Shown: positions 9,301 through 18,723, numbered from the stretch's first letter. The stretch: DNA of 64,000 nt from Afipia sp. Root123D2 (GCF_001425835.1 NZ_LMDP01000002.1:776828-840827), one strand, 5' to 3'. Made by a program: numbers and translations. Notes: generated by a model from the letters alone, not told the origin.

Positions 9301-10467
9301 ATGACCCATCAGCACGACCACGACGAATATTCCGACATCCGCGACGCCGTCGCCAAGCTTTGCGCCCAGTTTCCCGGCGAATACTGGCGCAAGCTCGATC
9401 GCGACATGGCCTATCCGACGGCGTTCGTGAACGCGCTGACCGAGTCGGGGTATCTGTCGGTCCTGATCCCCGAGGAATATGGCGGCGCTGGCCTGAAACT
9501 GTCGGCCGGTGCGGCGATCCTTGAGGAGGTCCATCGCGCCGGTTGCAACGCCGGCGCCTGCCACGCCCAGATGTACACGATGGGAACGCTGCTGCGACAT
9601 GGCAACGACGCCCAGAAGAAGCAGTGGCTGCCGCGCATCGCCAGCGGCGAGGTTCGTCTCCAGGCCTTCGGCGTCACCGAACCGACCAGCGGCACCGACA
9701 CCTCGTCGATCAAGACCTTCGCCCGCCGCGACGGCGATAACTACATCGTCAACGGCCAGAAGATCTGGACCAGCCGTGCTGAACATTCCGACCTGATGAT
9801 CCTGCTGGCGCGCACCACGCCGAAGGAAGAAGCGGCCAAGCGCACCGACGGCCTGTCGGTGTTCATCGTCGACATGAAAGCGGCGCGCGACAAGGGCCTG
9901 ACCATTCGCCCGATCCGCACCATGATGAACCACTCGACCACGGAAGTGTTCTTCACCGACCTCGTGGTGCCGGCCGCCAACCTGATCGGCGAGGAAGGCA
10001 AGGGCTTCCGTTACATCCTGTCGGGCATGAACGCCGAGCGCATCCTGATCGCGTCGGAATGCATCGGCGACGCCAAGTGGTTCATCAAGAAGGCCAGCGA
10101 TTACGCCAAGGAACGCTCGGTGTTCGGCCGCCCTATCGGTAAAAATCAAGGCATCCAGTTCCCGATCGCCAAGGCCTACGCCAACATGCGCGCCGCCGAA
10201 CTGATGGTGCGCGAGGCCGAGCGCAAGTACGAAGCAGGCATGGATTGCGGCGCCGAGGCCAACATGGCCAAGATGCTCGCCGCCGACGCCTCGTTCGAGG
10301 CCGCCAACGCCTGCATCCAGACCCATGGCGGCTTCGGCTTCGCCGAAGAGTATGACGTGGAACGCAAGTTCCGCGAAACGCGGCTCTATTCGGTGGCGCC
10401 AATCTCGACCAACCTCGTGCTGTCGTTCCTCGCCGAGCATGTGCTCGGTATGCCGCGTTCGTACTGA
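9301..10467 (+). CDS. Acyl-CoA dehydrogenase family protein
   Basis: The 388-aa flavoprotein has the N-terminal helical domain, the FGVTEPTSGTDTSS and GQKIWTSRAEHSD signatures and a C-terminal helical domain. The usual C-terminal catalytic Glu region (YEGTSE) is replaced by YSVAPISTNL, while a Glu lies in the NAERI segment (E246), the position used by isovaleryl-CoA dehydrogenase; I infer that E246 is the base. It is followed 8 bases later by a CoA-transferase and then a MaoC-type hydratase, so it probably dehydrogenates a CoA ester made by the transferase. The ATG at 9301 begins the conserved domain; codons further upstream in the frame encode no family sequence. The substrate is unknown. 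Confidence 0.88.
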   Translation: MTHQHDHDEYSDIRDAVAKLCAQFPGEYWRKLDRDMAYPTAFVNALTESGYLSVLIPEEYGGAGLKLSAGAAILEEVHRAGCNAGACHAQMYTMGTLLRHGNDAQKKQWLPRIASGEVRLQAFGVTEPTSGTDTSSIKTFARRDGDNYIVNGQKIWTSRAEHSDLMILLARTTPKEEAAKRTDGLSVFIVDMKAARDKGLTIRPIRTMMNHSTTEVFFTDLVVPAANLIGEEGKGFRYILSGMNAERILIASECIGDAKWFIKKASDYAKERSVFGRPIGKNQGIQFPIAKAYANMRAAELMVREAERKYEAGMDCGAEANMAKMLAADASFEAANACIQTHGGFGFAEEYDVERKFRETRLYSVAPISTNLVLSFLAEHVLGMPRSY

Positions 10468-10475
10468 GGTGCGTC

Positions 10476-11591
10476 ATGCTGCCGCTTGAGGGAATGACCG
10501 TCATCGCCGTGGAGCAGGCCGTCGCCGCGCCGTTCTGCTCGTCGCGGCTCGCCGATGCCGGCGCCACCGTCATCAAGATCGAACGGCCGGAGGGTGATTT
10601 CGCCCGCGGCTACGATGCCGCAGCGAAAGGCCAGAGCAGCTATTTCGTCTGGCTCAATCGCGGCAAGTCGTCCGAGGTGATCGACCTCACCACCGCTGAC
10701 GGAAAGAATACGCTCGAGGCGCTGATCGCGAGCGCCGACGTGCTGGTGCAGAACCTCAAGCCCGGCGCGATGGACAAGCTCGGCTTCGCCCGCGAACGCC
10801 TGCGCAAGGACTACCCGGGACTCGTCATCTGCACCATCTCGGGTTACGGCGACGACGGCCCCTATGCCGAGCGCAAGGCCTACGATCTCCTGATCCAGGC
10901 CGAAAGCGGCCTCGCCTCGATTACCGGCGGGCCGGAAACCCCGGCGCGCGTCGGCCTCTCCATCGTCGACATCGCCACCGGCGCCACCGCGCACGCGGCA
11001 ATCCTCGAGGCGTTGATCAAGCGTTCGCGGACCGGCGAAGGCGCCGACATCCGGATTTCGATGTTCGACGTGATGGCCGACTGGCTGACCGTGCCGCTGC
11101 TCAACGCCGAGGCCGGCAACTCGCCGAAGCGCATGGGCCTCGCCCACACATCGATCGCGCCCTACGGCGTGTTCCGCTCCAGTGACGGCCGCGATATCCT
11201 GATCTCGATCCAGAGCGAACGCGAGTGGAAGAAACTCTGCGCCGAGGTGATGGGGATGCCGGACCTGCCCAACGATCCACGCTTCGCCAACGGCGTCGAG
11301 CGCGTGCGCAACCGCGCGCTGACCGACAAGACGGTCGGCGACGTGTTCGGCACCATGACGCGCGACGATCTGATCAAGAAGCTCGACGATGCCGACATCG
11401 CCTTCGCCGAGGTCAACACCATGGATGACCTGTCGCATCATCCGCACCTGCGCCGTATCGAAGTCGAGACTCCGAACGGCGCTGTTCAATACCCCGCACC
11501 GGCCGCCATTGTGATCGGCGAGGATCGGCCTTACCGGCCTGTCCCGGCGGTCGGCGAAAAGCCCGCAGCCAACACGCGGAAAACATCATGA
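10476..11591 (+). CDS. CaiB/BaiF family (class III) CoA-transferase
   Basis: The 371-aa protein begins PLEGMTVIAVEQAVAAPFCS and continues with GATVIKIERPEGD, FVWLNRGKSS and YDLLIQAESGL, the standard order of class III CoA-transferases. These enzymes move CoA between carboxylic acids by an enzyme-bound anhydride on an Asp. The gene lies 8 bases after the acyl-CoA dehydrogenase and shares an ATGA overlap with the MaoC-type gene, so the three are almost certainly one operon and act on the same acid. The family does not reveal which acid; a dicarboxylic or branched acid such as mesaconate/itaconate type is one option given the hydratase next door. Confidence 0.9.
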   Translation: MLPLEGMTVIAVEQAVAAPFCSSRLADAGATVIKIERPEGDFARGYDAAAKGQSSYFVWLNRGKSSEVIDLTTADGKNTLEALIASADVLVQNLKPGAMDKLGFARERLRKDYPGLVICTISGYGDDGPYAERKAYDLLIQAESGLASITGGPETPARVGLSIVDIATGATAHAAILEALIKRSRTGEGADIRISMFDVMADWLTVPLLNAEAGNSPKRMGLAHTSIAPYGVFRSSDGRDILISIQSEREWKKLCAEVMGMPDLPNDPRFANGVERVRNRALTDKTVGDVFGTMTRDDLIKKLDDADIAFAEVNTMDDLSHHPHLRRIEVETPNGAVQYPAPAAIVIGEDRPYRPVPAVGEKPAANTRKTS

Positions 11592-12445
11592 CAGCCACAC
11601 TCGACATCGATCATCTGCGCCAGTGGATCGGCCGCACCCAGGAAGCGTCCGACATCATCACCCCGCAACTGGTGAAAGGCCTGCGCGCGACGCTGTTCAT
11701 CGACATCGGCGAGTCGAAAACCGGCGACGCCGCGCCGTTCACCACCCACTGGTGCCTCGCGCAGCCGGTCGCGCCCGCGAGCGAACTGGGGCCGGACGGT
11801 CATCCGGCGCGCGGCGGCTTCCTGCCGCCGGTGCCTTTGCCGCGCCGGATGTGGGCCGGCGGCCAGCTCGAATTCCTCGACGCGCTGCGCGTCGGCGACA
11901 CCGTGACCCGTTCGTCGAAGATCGTCGACGTGACCCAGAAGACCGGCAGCACCGGCACGCTCTGCTTCGCCTCGGTCGAACACATCATCACGACGCCGCG
12001 CGGCGTCGCGATCCGCGAGCGGCAGGACATCGTCTATCGCGACAACCCTCCGGCCGACGCCAAGCCGGCTTCAGCGCCCGCACCAGCGGCCTCGCCTAAA
12101 GCGCAGCACAGCGAAAGCCACCTCGCCGATCCGGTGCTGCTGTTTCGTTACTCGGCGCTGACCTTCAACGGCCACCGCATCCACTACGACCGCGACTACG
12201 TCACCAAGGTCGAAGGCTATCCGGGATTGATCGTGCACGGCCCGCTGCAGGCCGCGCTGCAGGTCGAATTCGCCGCCAAGCTGCACAACGGCGAGCCGCC
12301 GGCAAAATTCGTCTATCGCGGCGTGCAACCGCTGTTCGACGGCGCCAACTTTAGCGTCAACGCGAATGAGGAAGGCGCCGGACTCGCGGTGTGGACCGCC
12401 AATGCCGACGGCACGCCGACCATGAAGGGCACCGCGACCTGGTAA
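11588..12445 (+). CDS. MaoC/HTD2-type acyl-CoA hydratase (FAS1-like dehydratase domain)
   Basis: The 285-aa protein has an N-terminal FAS1-like dehydratase half and a C-terminal hot-dog half with the HRIHYDRDYV and YPGLIVHGPLQA segments, the hydratase-2 catalytic Asp/His pattern (D then H about five residues apart around HYD). The family includes mesaconyl-C4-CoA hydratase and HTD2 3-hydroxyacyl-thioester dehydratases. It probably hydrates the enoyl-CoA made by the acyl-CoA dehydrogenase two genes upstream. Its ATG overlaps the stop codon of the CoA-transferase (ATGA), indicating translational coupling. An Ala/Pro-rich linker near residue 160 separates the two halves. Substrate assignment is uncertain. 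Confidence 0.82.
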   Translation: MTATLDIDHLRQWIGRTQEASDIITPQLVKGLRATLFIDIGESKTGDAAPFTTHWCLAQPVAPASELGPDGHPARGGFLPPVPLPRRMWAGGQLEFLDALRVGDTVTRSSKIVDVTQKTGSTGTLCFASVEHIITTPRGVAIRERQDIVYRDNPPADAKPASAPAPAASPKAQHSESHLADPVLLFRYSALTFNGHRIHYDRDYVTKVEGYPGLIVHGPLQAALQVEFAAKLHNGEPPAKFVYRGVQPLFDGANFSVNANEEGAGLAVWTANADGTPTMKGTATW

Positions 12446-12477
12446 CGCCTCGAAGCTGAAAACGCTTCACCGATCCG

Positions 12478-12518
12478 CCCCGGAGGATATGATGCCGCCA
12501 GCATCCTGCCGTCCGGGG
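12478..12518 (+). promoter_or_regulatory. Hairpin upstream of the TPP-enzyme gene (attenuator-like or weak terminator)
   Basis: CCCCGGA at 12478-12484 pairs with TCCGGGG at 12512-12518, with a possible inner GGAT/ATCC pairing, then ATTTT. It begins 33 bases after the preceding stop and ends 8 bases before the next start, covering the only G-rich candidate ribosome-binding site for the TTG start at 12527. Confidence 0.4.
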
Positions 12519-12526
12519 ATTTTCAT

Positions 12527-14149
12527 TTGGCTTCCAAAACAAAAAACGCACCTGCTGCCGTGACCGTGAAGCAGGCGACCCTCGACCTGTTACGCGCCTT
12601 CGGCATCAGGAAAGTCTTCGGCAATCCCGGCTCGACCGAACTGCCGTTTCTCAGCGACTGGCCCGACGACATCGAATACGTGCTCGGCCTGCAGGAAGCC
12701 TCGGTGATCGGCATGGCCGACGGCTATGCGCAGGCAACGCGCAATGCGTCCTTCGTCAATCTTCATTCCGCCGCCGGCGTCGGCCATGCGCTCGGCAACA
12801 TCTACACTGCGCACCGCAACCAGACGCCAATGGTCATCACCGCCGGGCAGCAGGCGCGCAGCATCCTGCCCCTACAGGCGTTTCTGTATGCCGAGCGCGC
12901 ATCGGAGTTTCCGCGGCCTTATGTGAAGTACAGCGTCGAGCCGGCGCGCGCCGAGGACGTGCCCGCCGCCATCGCCCGCGCCTATTACGTCGCGATGCAG
13001 CCGCCCTGCGGGCCGACCTTCGTCTCGGTGCCGATCGACGACTGGACCCAACCGGCGCAGCCGATTGCTGCGCGCAAGATCAGCCGCGACGTGCGTCCTG
13101 ATGAATCTGCAATGCGCGATCTGGCAGACGCCATTGCAAAGAGCGAACGGCCGGCGCTCGTGGTCGGCCCCGGCGTCGACCGCGCGCAGGCCGTCGATTT
13201 GATGGTGCAGGTGGCCGAGCGCGCCAAGGCGGCCGTGTGGGTCAGCCCGTTTTCGCCGCGCGCCAGCTTTCCCGAACGCCATCCGCAGTTCAGCGGATTC
13301 CTTCACGCCTCGCCCGCGCAATTGTCGGACGCGCTGCGCAGCCACGATCTGGTGGTGGTGATCGGCGCGCCGGTGTTCACCTTCCATGTCGAAGGCCGCG
13401 CCGAGATTTTCGAGAACGGCACCACGCTGTTCCAGATCACCGACGACAGCGACGCCGTTGCGGTAACGCCGGTCGGCACCAGTATCGTGACCAGCATCGC
13501 GCCTGCGCTGCGCATGCTGCTCGACCTGCTGCCGGACACCAAGCGCGCTTGGCCGCCCGCGCGCGTTGTGCCGCCAGCACCGCAGGCCGCCGATCCGATC
13601 CCGGTCGAATTCCTGATGCACGTATTGTCGGAAACGATGCCGAAGGATGCCGCGATCGTCGAGGAAGCGCCGTCGCATCGCCCGGCGATGCAGAAATTCC
13701 TGCCGATGCGTGGACAGGAGAGTTTCTACACCATGGCGAGCGGCGGACTCGGCTGGGTCCTGCCTGCCTCCGTCGGCATGGCGCTTGGCCGCCCGGACCG
13801 CCGCACCATCTGCCTGATTGGCGATGGCTCGGCGATGTATTCGATTCAGGCACTGTGGAGCGCCGCGCAGCGCCAGTTGCCGTTGACGGTCATCGTCATC
13901 AACAATTCAGGCTACGGCGCAATGCGCTCGTTCAGCCAGGTGATGCAGGTGCGCGGCGTGCCGGGCCTGGATCTGCCCGGCATCGATTTCGTCAAGCTGG
14001 CGCAGGGGCTCGGCTGCGATGCGGTGCGCGTCGACAAGTCCGCCGATCTCACAGCCGCGCTGGCGCGCGGACTGATGCATCCCGGCGTGTCGCTGATCGA
14101 GGTGACGGTCGATTTCGCCGTGCCACTGCTCTATGGGCAGAAGCATTGA
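12527..14149 (+). CDS. Benzoylformate decarboxylase-like thiamine-diphosphate enzyme
   Basis: The 540-aa protein retains the residues that define benzoylformate decarboxylase: Ser36 in GNPGSTELPF, the cofactor Glu57, His80 in LHSAAGVGHALGN and His287 in FTFHVEG, plus the GDGSAMY diphosphate motif near residue 440 and a following NNSGYGAM. Family enzymes decarboxylate aromatic 2-keto acids non-oxidatively to aldehydes (mandelate pathway). No other mandelate-pathway genes are present, so the natural substrate may be a different 2-keto acid. The first in-frame candidate is a TTG at 12527; a GTG within the first 15 codons is an alternative. It lies 81 bases after the CoA-transferase operon, behind a hairpin. 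Confidence 0.85.
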   Translation: MASKTKNAPAAVTVKQATLDLLRAFGIRKVFGNPGSTELPFLSDWPDDIEYVLGLQEASVIGMADGYAQATRNASFVNLHSAAGVGHALGNIYTAHRNQTPMVITAGQQARSILPLQAFLYAERASEFPRPYVKYSVEPARAEDVPAAIARAYYVAMQPPCGPTFVSVPIDDWTQPAQPIAARKISRDVRPDESAMRDLADAIAKSERPALVVGPGVDRAQAVDLMVQVAERAKAAVWVSPFSPRASFPERHPQFSGFLHASPAQLSDALRSHDLVVVIGAPVFTFHVEGRAEIFENGTTLFQITDDSDAVAVTPVGTSIVTSIAPALRMLLDLLPDTKRAWPPARVVPPAPQAADPIPVEFLMHVLSETMPKDAAIVEEAPSHRPAMQKFLPMRGQESFYTMASGGLGWVLPASVGMALGRPDRRTICLIGDGSAMYSIQALWSAAQRQLPLTVIVINNSGYGAMRSFSQVMQVRGVPGLDLPGIDFVKLAQGLGCDAVRVDKSADLTAALARGLMHPGVSLIEVTVDFAVPLLYGQKH

Positions 14150-14160
14150 GCCTCTGAATT

Positions 14161-14284
14161 GTCATGGCCGGGCTTAGCCGTTCAAAGAACGGCGTCGCTT
14201 CCGCTCGCCTATGTCCCGGCCATCCCGATTCACGTGGCACAGTGCGTCCCTAAGCGAGATGCCCGGCACAAGGCCGGGCGTGAC
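14161..14284. repeat. Dispersed palindromic intergenic repeat, copy 2
   Basis: Full-length copy: TCATGGCCGGG edge, TAGCCGTTCAAAGAACGGC core, GCTCGCCTATGTCCCGG, GTGGCACAGTGCGTCC, and a closing GCCCGGCACAAGGCCGGGC hairpin. It lies between two convergent genes. Confidence 0.85.
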
Positions 14285-14309
14285 AAGCGAGAGATACGTC
14301 GGGAAAGTT

Positions 14310-15107
14310 TTATTCCTTCGCGTTGCTCTCGCGCAGCTTCGCCTGAATCTTCGCCATGCCGGCGATCCAGCGATCGTAGTTCTCGGTCTTCTTGCGCATG
14401 TAATCGATCACCTGCGGATGCGGCAGGATCACGAACGTCTCGCGGTCGATGCCCTCGAGCGCCGACTGCGCCACCGCCTCCGGCGTGAGATTGCCGTCCC
14501 CCGACTGCGGCCCCTTGGGAAGCCCGCGCAACATGTTGGTCTCGACGCCTTGCGGACACAGGATCGAGACGCGGATGTTGTGCGCCTTGTGCGAGATCGC
14601 GAGATTTTCCGCGAAGCCCACCGCCGCGTGCTTGGTGGTTGAGTACGCCGCGCTGCCGACCTGCGACAGCAACCCCGCCGCCGAAATCGTATTGAGGAAA
14701 TAGCCGCCGCCCCGCGCCTTCATGCGCGGAATGAGATGCCGCGCGGCGTAGACGTGCGCCATGACGTGGATACCCCAGCTTCGCATCCACGGGTCATCCG
14801 AGGTGCCGCCGGCGTTTTCCGACATCGGATCGAAGCCGCCGCCGATCCCGGCATTGGAGCAGAACAGCTCGATCGGGCCGAACCGGCGTTCGGTCTCGTC
14901 GATCACATGCTTGATGTCGCTTTCCTTGGCGACGTCGCAGGCAAAGGCCTCGCCGCCGATCCTGTCCGCCACCGCCCTGGCGGCGGCGCCATCGAGATCG
15001 GCGACGATCACTTTCGCCGCGCCCTCGCGATGGAAAATTTCACACAACGCCCGCCCGATGCCATTGGCACCGCCGGTCACGACCACGACTTTTCCGCTGA
15101 CTTTCAT
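14310..15107 (-). CDS. Short-chain dehydrogenase/reductase
   Basis: The 265-aa classical SDR has the TGGANGIG cofactor motif (residues 11-18), an acidic residue after the second strand (VADLDG, suggesting NAD preference), NAG near residue 85 and the catalytic triad S142, Y155, K159. Family members interconvert alcohols and ketones or aldehydes. A long C-terminal helix after FVILPHPQV is charged. It is followed in the same direction by nothing before the repeat at 14284, and 43 bases separate its start from the end of the hemolysin III gene upstream, so the two may be cotranscribed. The substrate is not predictable. Confidence 0.88.
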   Translation of the reverse strand: MKVSGKVVVVTGGANGIGRALCEIFHREGAAKVIVADLDGAAARAVADRIGGEAFACDVAKESDIKHVIDETERRFGPIELFCSNAGIGGGFDPMSENAGGTSDDPWMRSWGIHVMAHVYAARHLIPRMKARGGGYFLNTISAAGLLSQVGSAAYSTTKHAAVGFAENLAISHKAHNIRVSILCPQGVETNMLRGLPKGPQSGDGNLTPEAVAQSALEGIDRETFVILPHPQVIDYMRKKTENYDRWIAGMAKIQAKLRESNAKE

Positions 15108-15150
15108 GTCAAAGTCATAGGTCGAAATTTCGCGCGGATCAATCCGCTGC

Positions 15151-15849
15151 TCAAGCCGAGATCACGACCAAATCGAGCACCGCCGTGTAATGACAGGCGG
15201 CCGCGAGCAGCACGAAGGAATGCCAGATCGCATTCTGAAACCGCAACCGCTCCCAGGCGTGGAAGATCACGCCGAGCGAATAGAGCACGCCGCCGGCGGC
15301 GATCAGCCACAGCACTGTTCTCGGCAGCGATGCAACGATGGAGTCGTAGGCCATCACGCCGCTCCAGCCGAGCGCGAGATAAAGTCCCACCGACAGTTTG
15401 TCGAAACGGCCGGGGTAGAAAACTTTCAGCGCGATGCCGGCGATCGCCACCGACCAGACGCCGACGAGAAGTGCGATCCCGACGACGCGGTCGTTCATCT
15501 CGACCAGAAACGGAGTGTAGGTCGCGGCGATCAGCACATAGATCGCGGAATGATCGAACCGCCGCAGCAGCCATTTGACCGGCGACACCGGCCACAGATT
15601 GTAGGTCGCGGAAATCCCGAACATCGCAACCAGACCGGCGGCATAGATCGAAACCGAGACGATCTGCGCCGTCGAGGCGTAAATGCCGGTCAGCACGATC
15701 AGGGTGGTGGCGGCGATCAGTCCGAACGCGATGCCGAGCCCATGAACCACACCATCGGCGATCAGTTCGGCACGGTCGAACTCCCAGCGAATGATGCCAC
15801 CGACATTGCGAGGCGCGCCCGCCAATTGCTTCAACCTGAAAATCGTCAT
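15151..15849 (-). CDS. PAQR/hemolysin III family membrane protein
   Basis: The 232-aa integral membrane protein has about seven hydrophobic segments and the PAQR/HlyIII signature residues: ELIADGVVHGLG with Glu/Asp/His, SATYNLWP, DHSAIYVLIAATYTPF, and a C-terminal IFHAWERLRFQNAIWH with two conserved His. Conserved His and Asp residues in this superfamily coordinate zinc and suggest a metal-dependent hydrolase or receptor-like fold. The bacterial function is not established; the name hemolysin III comes from heterologous expression of a Bacillus homologue. It may be cotranscribed with the SDR gene downstream. Confidence 0.85.
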   Translation of the reverse strand: MTIFRLKQLAGAPRNVGGIIRWEFDRAELIADGVVHGLGIAFGLIAATTLIVLTGIYASTAQIVSVSIYAAGLVAMFGISATYNLWPVSPVKWLLRRFDHSAIYVLIAATYTPFLVEMNDRVVGIALLVGVWSVAIAGIALKVFYPGRFDKLSVGLYLALGWSGVMAYDSIVASLPRTVLWLIAAGGVLYSLGVIFHAWERLRFQNAIWHSFVLLAAACHYTAVLDLVVISA

Positions 15850-16058
15850 GGCAAAATCGAACTCAACCCAAAGGAGACGGTGAAACAGCTGTGTTGGGAA
15901 TGTTGGAGCATAGGCGAGAAAGCGTCAACGAACCTTCAAAACTCCGGGATCAATAATCATATCGGGATTGAAACTTGATTTTCGAGAGCCAAAGCCACAG
16001 CTTCACAAAAGCGTCACATTAGCAACATTACCAGCCCGCCCCGGATTCCGATCAAAAT

Positions 16059-17525
16059 ATGGCATCGACCTTTTCCGACCTCATCGAGGACCTACGTCTT
16101 TCGGCGCGATCCTTGATCGATTACGGCGAAGGTCTGTTCAGCCCAACCGTCCGTCTCGGCGTCACCGGATTGTCGCGCGCCGGCAAGACCGTGTTCATCA
16201 CCGCGCTGGTGCATGGCCTGCTGCGCGGCGGGCGTTTTCCGGTTTTCGAGTCGCTGGCGACCGGGCGCATCGCCCGCGCGCGGCTCGAACCGCAGCCCGA
16301 CGACGCGGTGCCGCGCTTCGCTTATGAGGATCACGTCCGCACCCTGATCGACGAACGGCGCTGGCCGAACTCGACCACCGACATCAGCGAACTGCGTCTT
16401 GCGATCGACTATCAGCGCGAGAACGGCGCGGAACGCACGTTGACGCTCGACATCGTCGATTATCCCGGCGAGTGGCTGCTCGACCTGCCGCTGCTCAATA
16501 AAAGCTACGAGCAGTGGTCGGCGGAAAGTCTCGCTTTGTCGCGGCAGGGTCCGCGAGCCGAACTCGCGGCCGAATGGCACGCCCATCTTGCGACGCTGAA
16601 ACCGGATCAGCCGGAGAACGAACAGCAGACGCTGACCGCCGCGCGGCTGTTCACGGGTTATTTGCGTGCCTGCCGCGACGAGCGCTTCGCCATGAGCCTG
16701 CTCCCGCCGGGCCGCTTCCTGATGCCGGGCAGTCTCGCCGGTTCGCCCGCTTTGACATTCGCGCCGCTCGACGTGCCGCACGACGGCACGGCGCCGGACG
16801 GTTCGCTGCGGGCGATGATGCGGCGGCGCTTTGAGGCCTACAAGGATATCGTGGTGCGGCCGTTCTTCCGCGATCATTTCACCCGGCTCGACCGTCAGAT
16901 CGTGCTGGTCGATGCGCTCGCCGCGTTCAATGCCGGTCCGGATGCGCTGCGCGATCTCGAAGGCGCACTGTCGGGCATTCTCGATTGCTTTAATGTCGGC
17001 CGCAGCACGTTTTTCAGTTCGCTGTTCCGGCCGCGCATCGACCGCATCCTGTTCGCGGCAACCAAGGCCGATCATCTGCATCGCTCCAGCCACGACCGGC
17101 TCGAAGCCATCCTCCGGCACATGGTGGAGCGCGCAGCATTGCGTGCGGAGTTCGCAGGCGCGGCTACCGATGTCGTCGCTCTCGCCGCGGTGCGAGCGAC
17201 GCGGGAAGCGCTGGTGCAGCAGGGCCGCGAGAAACTACCGTCGATTTTTGGCACGCCGATCGCAGGCGAAAGCGCAGGCGGCGAAATCTTCGACGGCAAC
17301 ACCGAGGTCGCGACCTTTCCCGGCGACCTGCCGACCGATCTCGCAACACTGCTGACCGACGGCGGTGCGTTTCGCGGCCTGACCGAAGCGCCGCATGATC
17401 AGGCGGACTACCGGTTCCTGCGATTCCGCCCGCCGCTGCTCGAACGCGGCGCCGAAGAGCCGGCCTTGCCTCACATTCGTCTCGACCGCGCGCTTCAGTT
17501 CCTGATCGGAGACAGACTGCAATGA
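16059..17525 (+). CDS. ycjX: YcjX-family P-loop NTPase
   Basis: The 488-aa protein has a Walker A motif GLSRAGKT (residues 37-44) and a conserved DIVDYPGEWLLDLPL segment near residue 130, consistent with the YcjX/DUF463 GTPase-like family. In enterobacteria ycjX belongs to the phage-shock regulon and pairs with ycjF; the biochemical role is uncertain but membrane-stress associated. Here its TGA overlaps the ATG of the ycjF-like gene (ATGA, 17522-17525), so the pair is translationally coupled. No pspA or pspF is nearby. The ATG at 16059 gives the usual family N-terminus; the 209 bases upstream are the divergent promoter region shared with the hemolysin III gene. Confidence 0.9.
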   Translation: MASTFSDLIEDLRLSARSLIDYGEGLFSPTVRLGVTGLSRAGKTVFITALVHGLLRGGRFPVFESLATGRIARARLEPQPDDAVPRFAYEDHVRTLIDERRWPNSTTDISELRLAIDYQRENGAERTLTLDIVDYPGEWLLDLPLLNKSYEQWSAESLALSRQGPRAELAAEWHAHLATLKPDQPENEQQTLTAARLFTGYLRACRDERFAMSLLPPGRFLMPGSLAGSPALTFAPLDVPHDGTAPDGSLRAMMRRRFEAYKDIVVRPFFRDHFTRLDRQIVLVDALAAFNAGPDALRDLEGALSGILDCFNVGRSTFFSSLFRPRIDRILFAATKADHLHRSSHDRLEAILRHMVERAALRAEFAGAATDVVALAAVRATREALVQQGREKLPSIFGTPIAGESAGGEIFDGNTEVATFPGDLPTDLATLLTDGGAFRGLTEAPHDQADYRFLRFRPPLLERGAEEPALPHIRLDRALQFLIGDRLQ

Positions 17526-18553
17526 GCGATCGTCCCCATCACCGCAAGCCCGCGGCGTTCAAGCTCGACGATCCACGCGTAGTGGTCACGGGTTCGGACG
17601 AGGACTCCCATCCGGGGCGCGGCAAGATCCAGATCACGCCGGAGCCTGATCCCGCACTGCTGCCGGTTCCGATCGAGGAGCCGCTTGCGCCGGCGCGCAA
17701 ACGCTTTCGCTGGGGCACCTTGTTCTGGACCGCTCTCGGCGGGCTGGTGCTGCTCGGGCTTGGTCTCGGCACCGCGAACCTGATCGAGGATCTGTTCGCC
17801 CGCAGCCAAAGCCTCGGCATCGTCGGGCTGGTGTTCGCGGTGCTGGCCGTGCTGGCGCTCGTCGTCGTCATCGCGCGTGAAGCGCTCGGCCTGGCGCGGC
17901 TCGAAACCATCGAGAAGCTCCACGAGCGCGCCAATGCGGTGCTGCTCAGCGACAACCGCAAGGAAAGCGACACCATCGTCCGCGACCTTTTGAAAATCGC
18001 TCACGACAACCCGCGCCTCGCGCGGGCACGCGCGACGCTGGCAAGCCACGCGGGCGACATCATCGACGGCGCCGATATGCTGCGTCTCGCCGAACGCGAA
18101 CTGATGGCCCCGCTCGATCAGGAAGCACGCCGTCTGATCTCCAGCGCCGCGCAGCGTGTGTCCATCGTCACCGCCGTCAGTCCCGGCGCGATCATCGACA
18201 TGCTGTTCGTGTTTGCCGCGGCGCTGCGGCTGGTGCGGCAGCTGGCGCGGCTCTATGGCGGGCGGCCGGGCACCCTCGGCATGGTTCGCCTGATGCGCCA
18301 CGTCATCGCTCACCTCGCCGTCACCGGCGGCATGGCCGCCAGCGACAGCCTGATCCAGCAGGTGCTGGGCCACGGCGTCGCCGCCAAACTGTCCGCGCGC
18401 CTCGGCGAAGGCATTCTGAACGGTCTTCTCACGGCCCGCCTTGGCCTCGCCGCAGTCGACGTGACGCGGCCGCTTCCTTTTGCCGCACTCCCCCGCCCGG
18501 TCCTGTCGGACCTTGCCAGAGACCTGCTGCGCCGCGCCAGCGACGAGGACTGA
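17522..18553 (+). CDS. ycjF: YcjF-like membrane protein (TIGR01620/DUF697)
   Basis: The 343-aa protein has a hydrophilic N-terminal tail of about 60 residues, two adjacent transmembrane segments (about 66-87 and 98-120), a charged helical region and a C-terminal DUF697-type hydrophobic domain with VTAVSPGAIIDMLFVF. It is the partner of the YcjX NTPase encoded immediately upstream with a 4-base overlap. Family members are inner-membrane proteins of unknown biochemical function linked to envelope stress. It ends with a charged RRASDED tail. Confidence 0.88.
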   Translation: MSDRPHHRKPAAFKLDDPRVVVTGSDEDSHPGRGKIQITPEPDPALLPVPIEEPLAPARKRFRWGTLFWTALGGLVLLGLGLGTANLIEDLFARSQSLGIVGLVFAVLAVLALVVVIAREALGLARLETIEKLHERANAVLLSDNRKESDTIVRDLLKIAHDNPRLARARATLASHAGDIIDGADMLRLAERELMAPLDQEARRLISSAAQRVSIVTAVSPGAIIDMLFVFAAALRLVRQLARLYGGRPGTLGMVRLMRHVIAHLAVTGGMAASDSLIQQVLGHGVAAKLSARLGEGILNGLLTARLGLAAVDVTRPLPFAALPRPVLSDLARDLLRRASDED

Positions 18554-18723
18554 AGCAATCCCAACCGGTTATCCGTGCGGCAGGCGGTCTGTGCGGCCGC
18601 CGGCATCCGCTTCTGCGTTTATTTTGCGGCCGGTCGAACCGGCGATGAACCTATCGGCGTCCGGGCGCCACCAATGTGCGATGGGTCGACAGGACCCTCG
18701 CGCTAACAACCCGGAGAACGACC

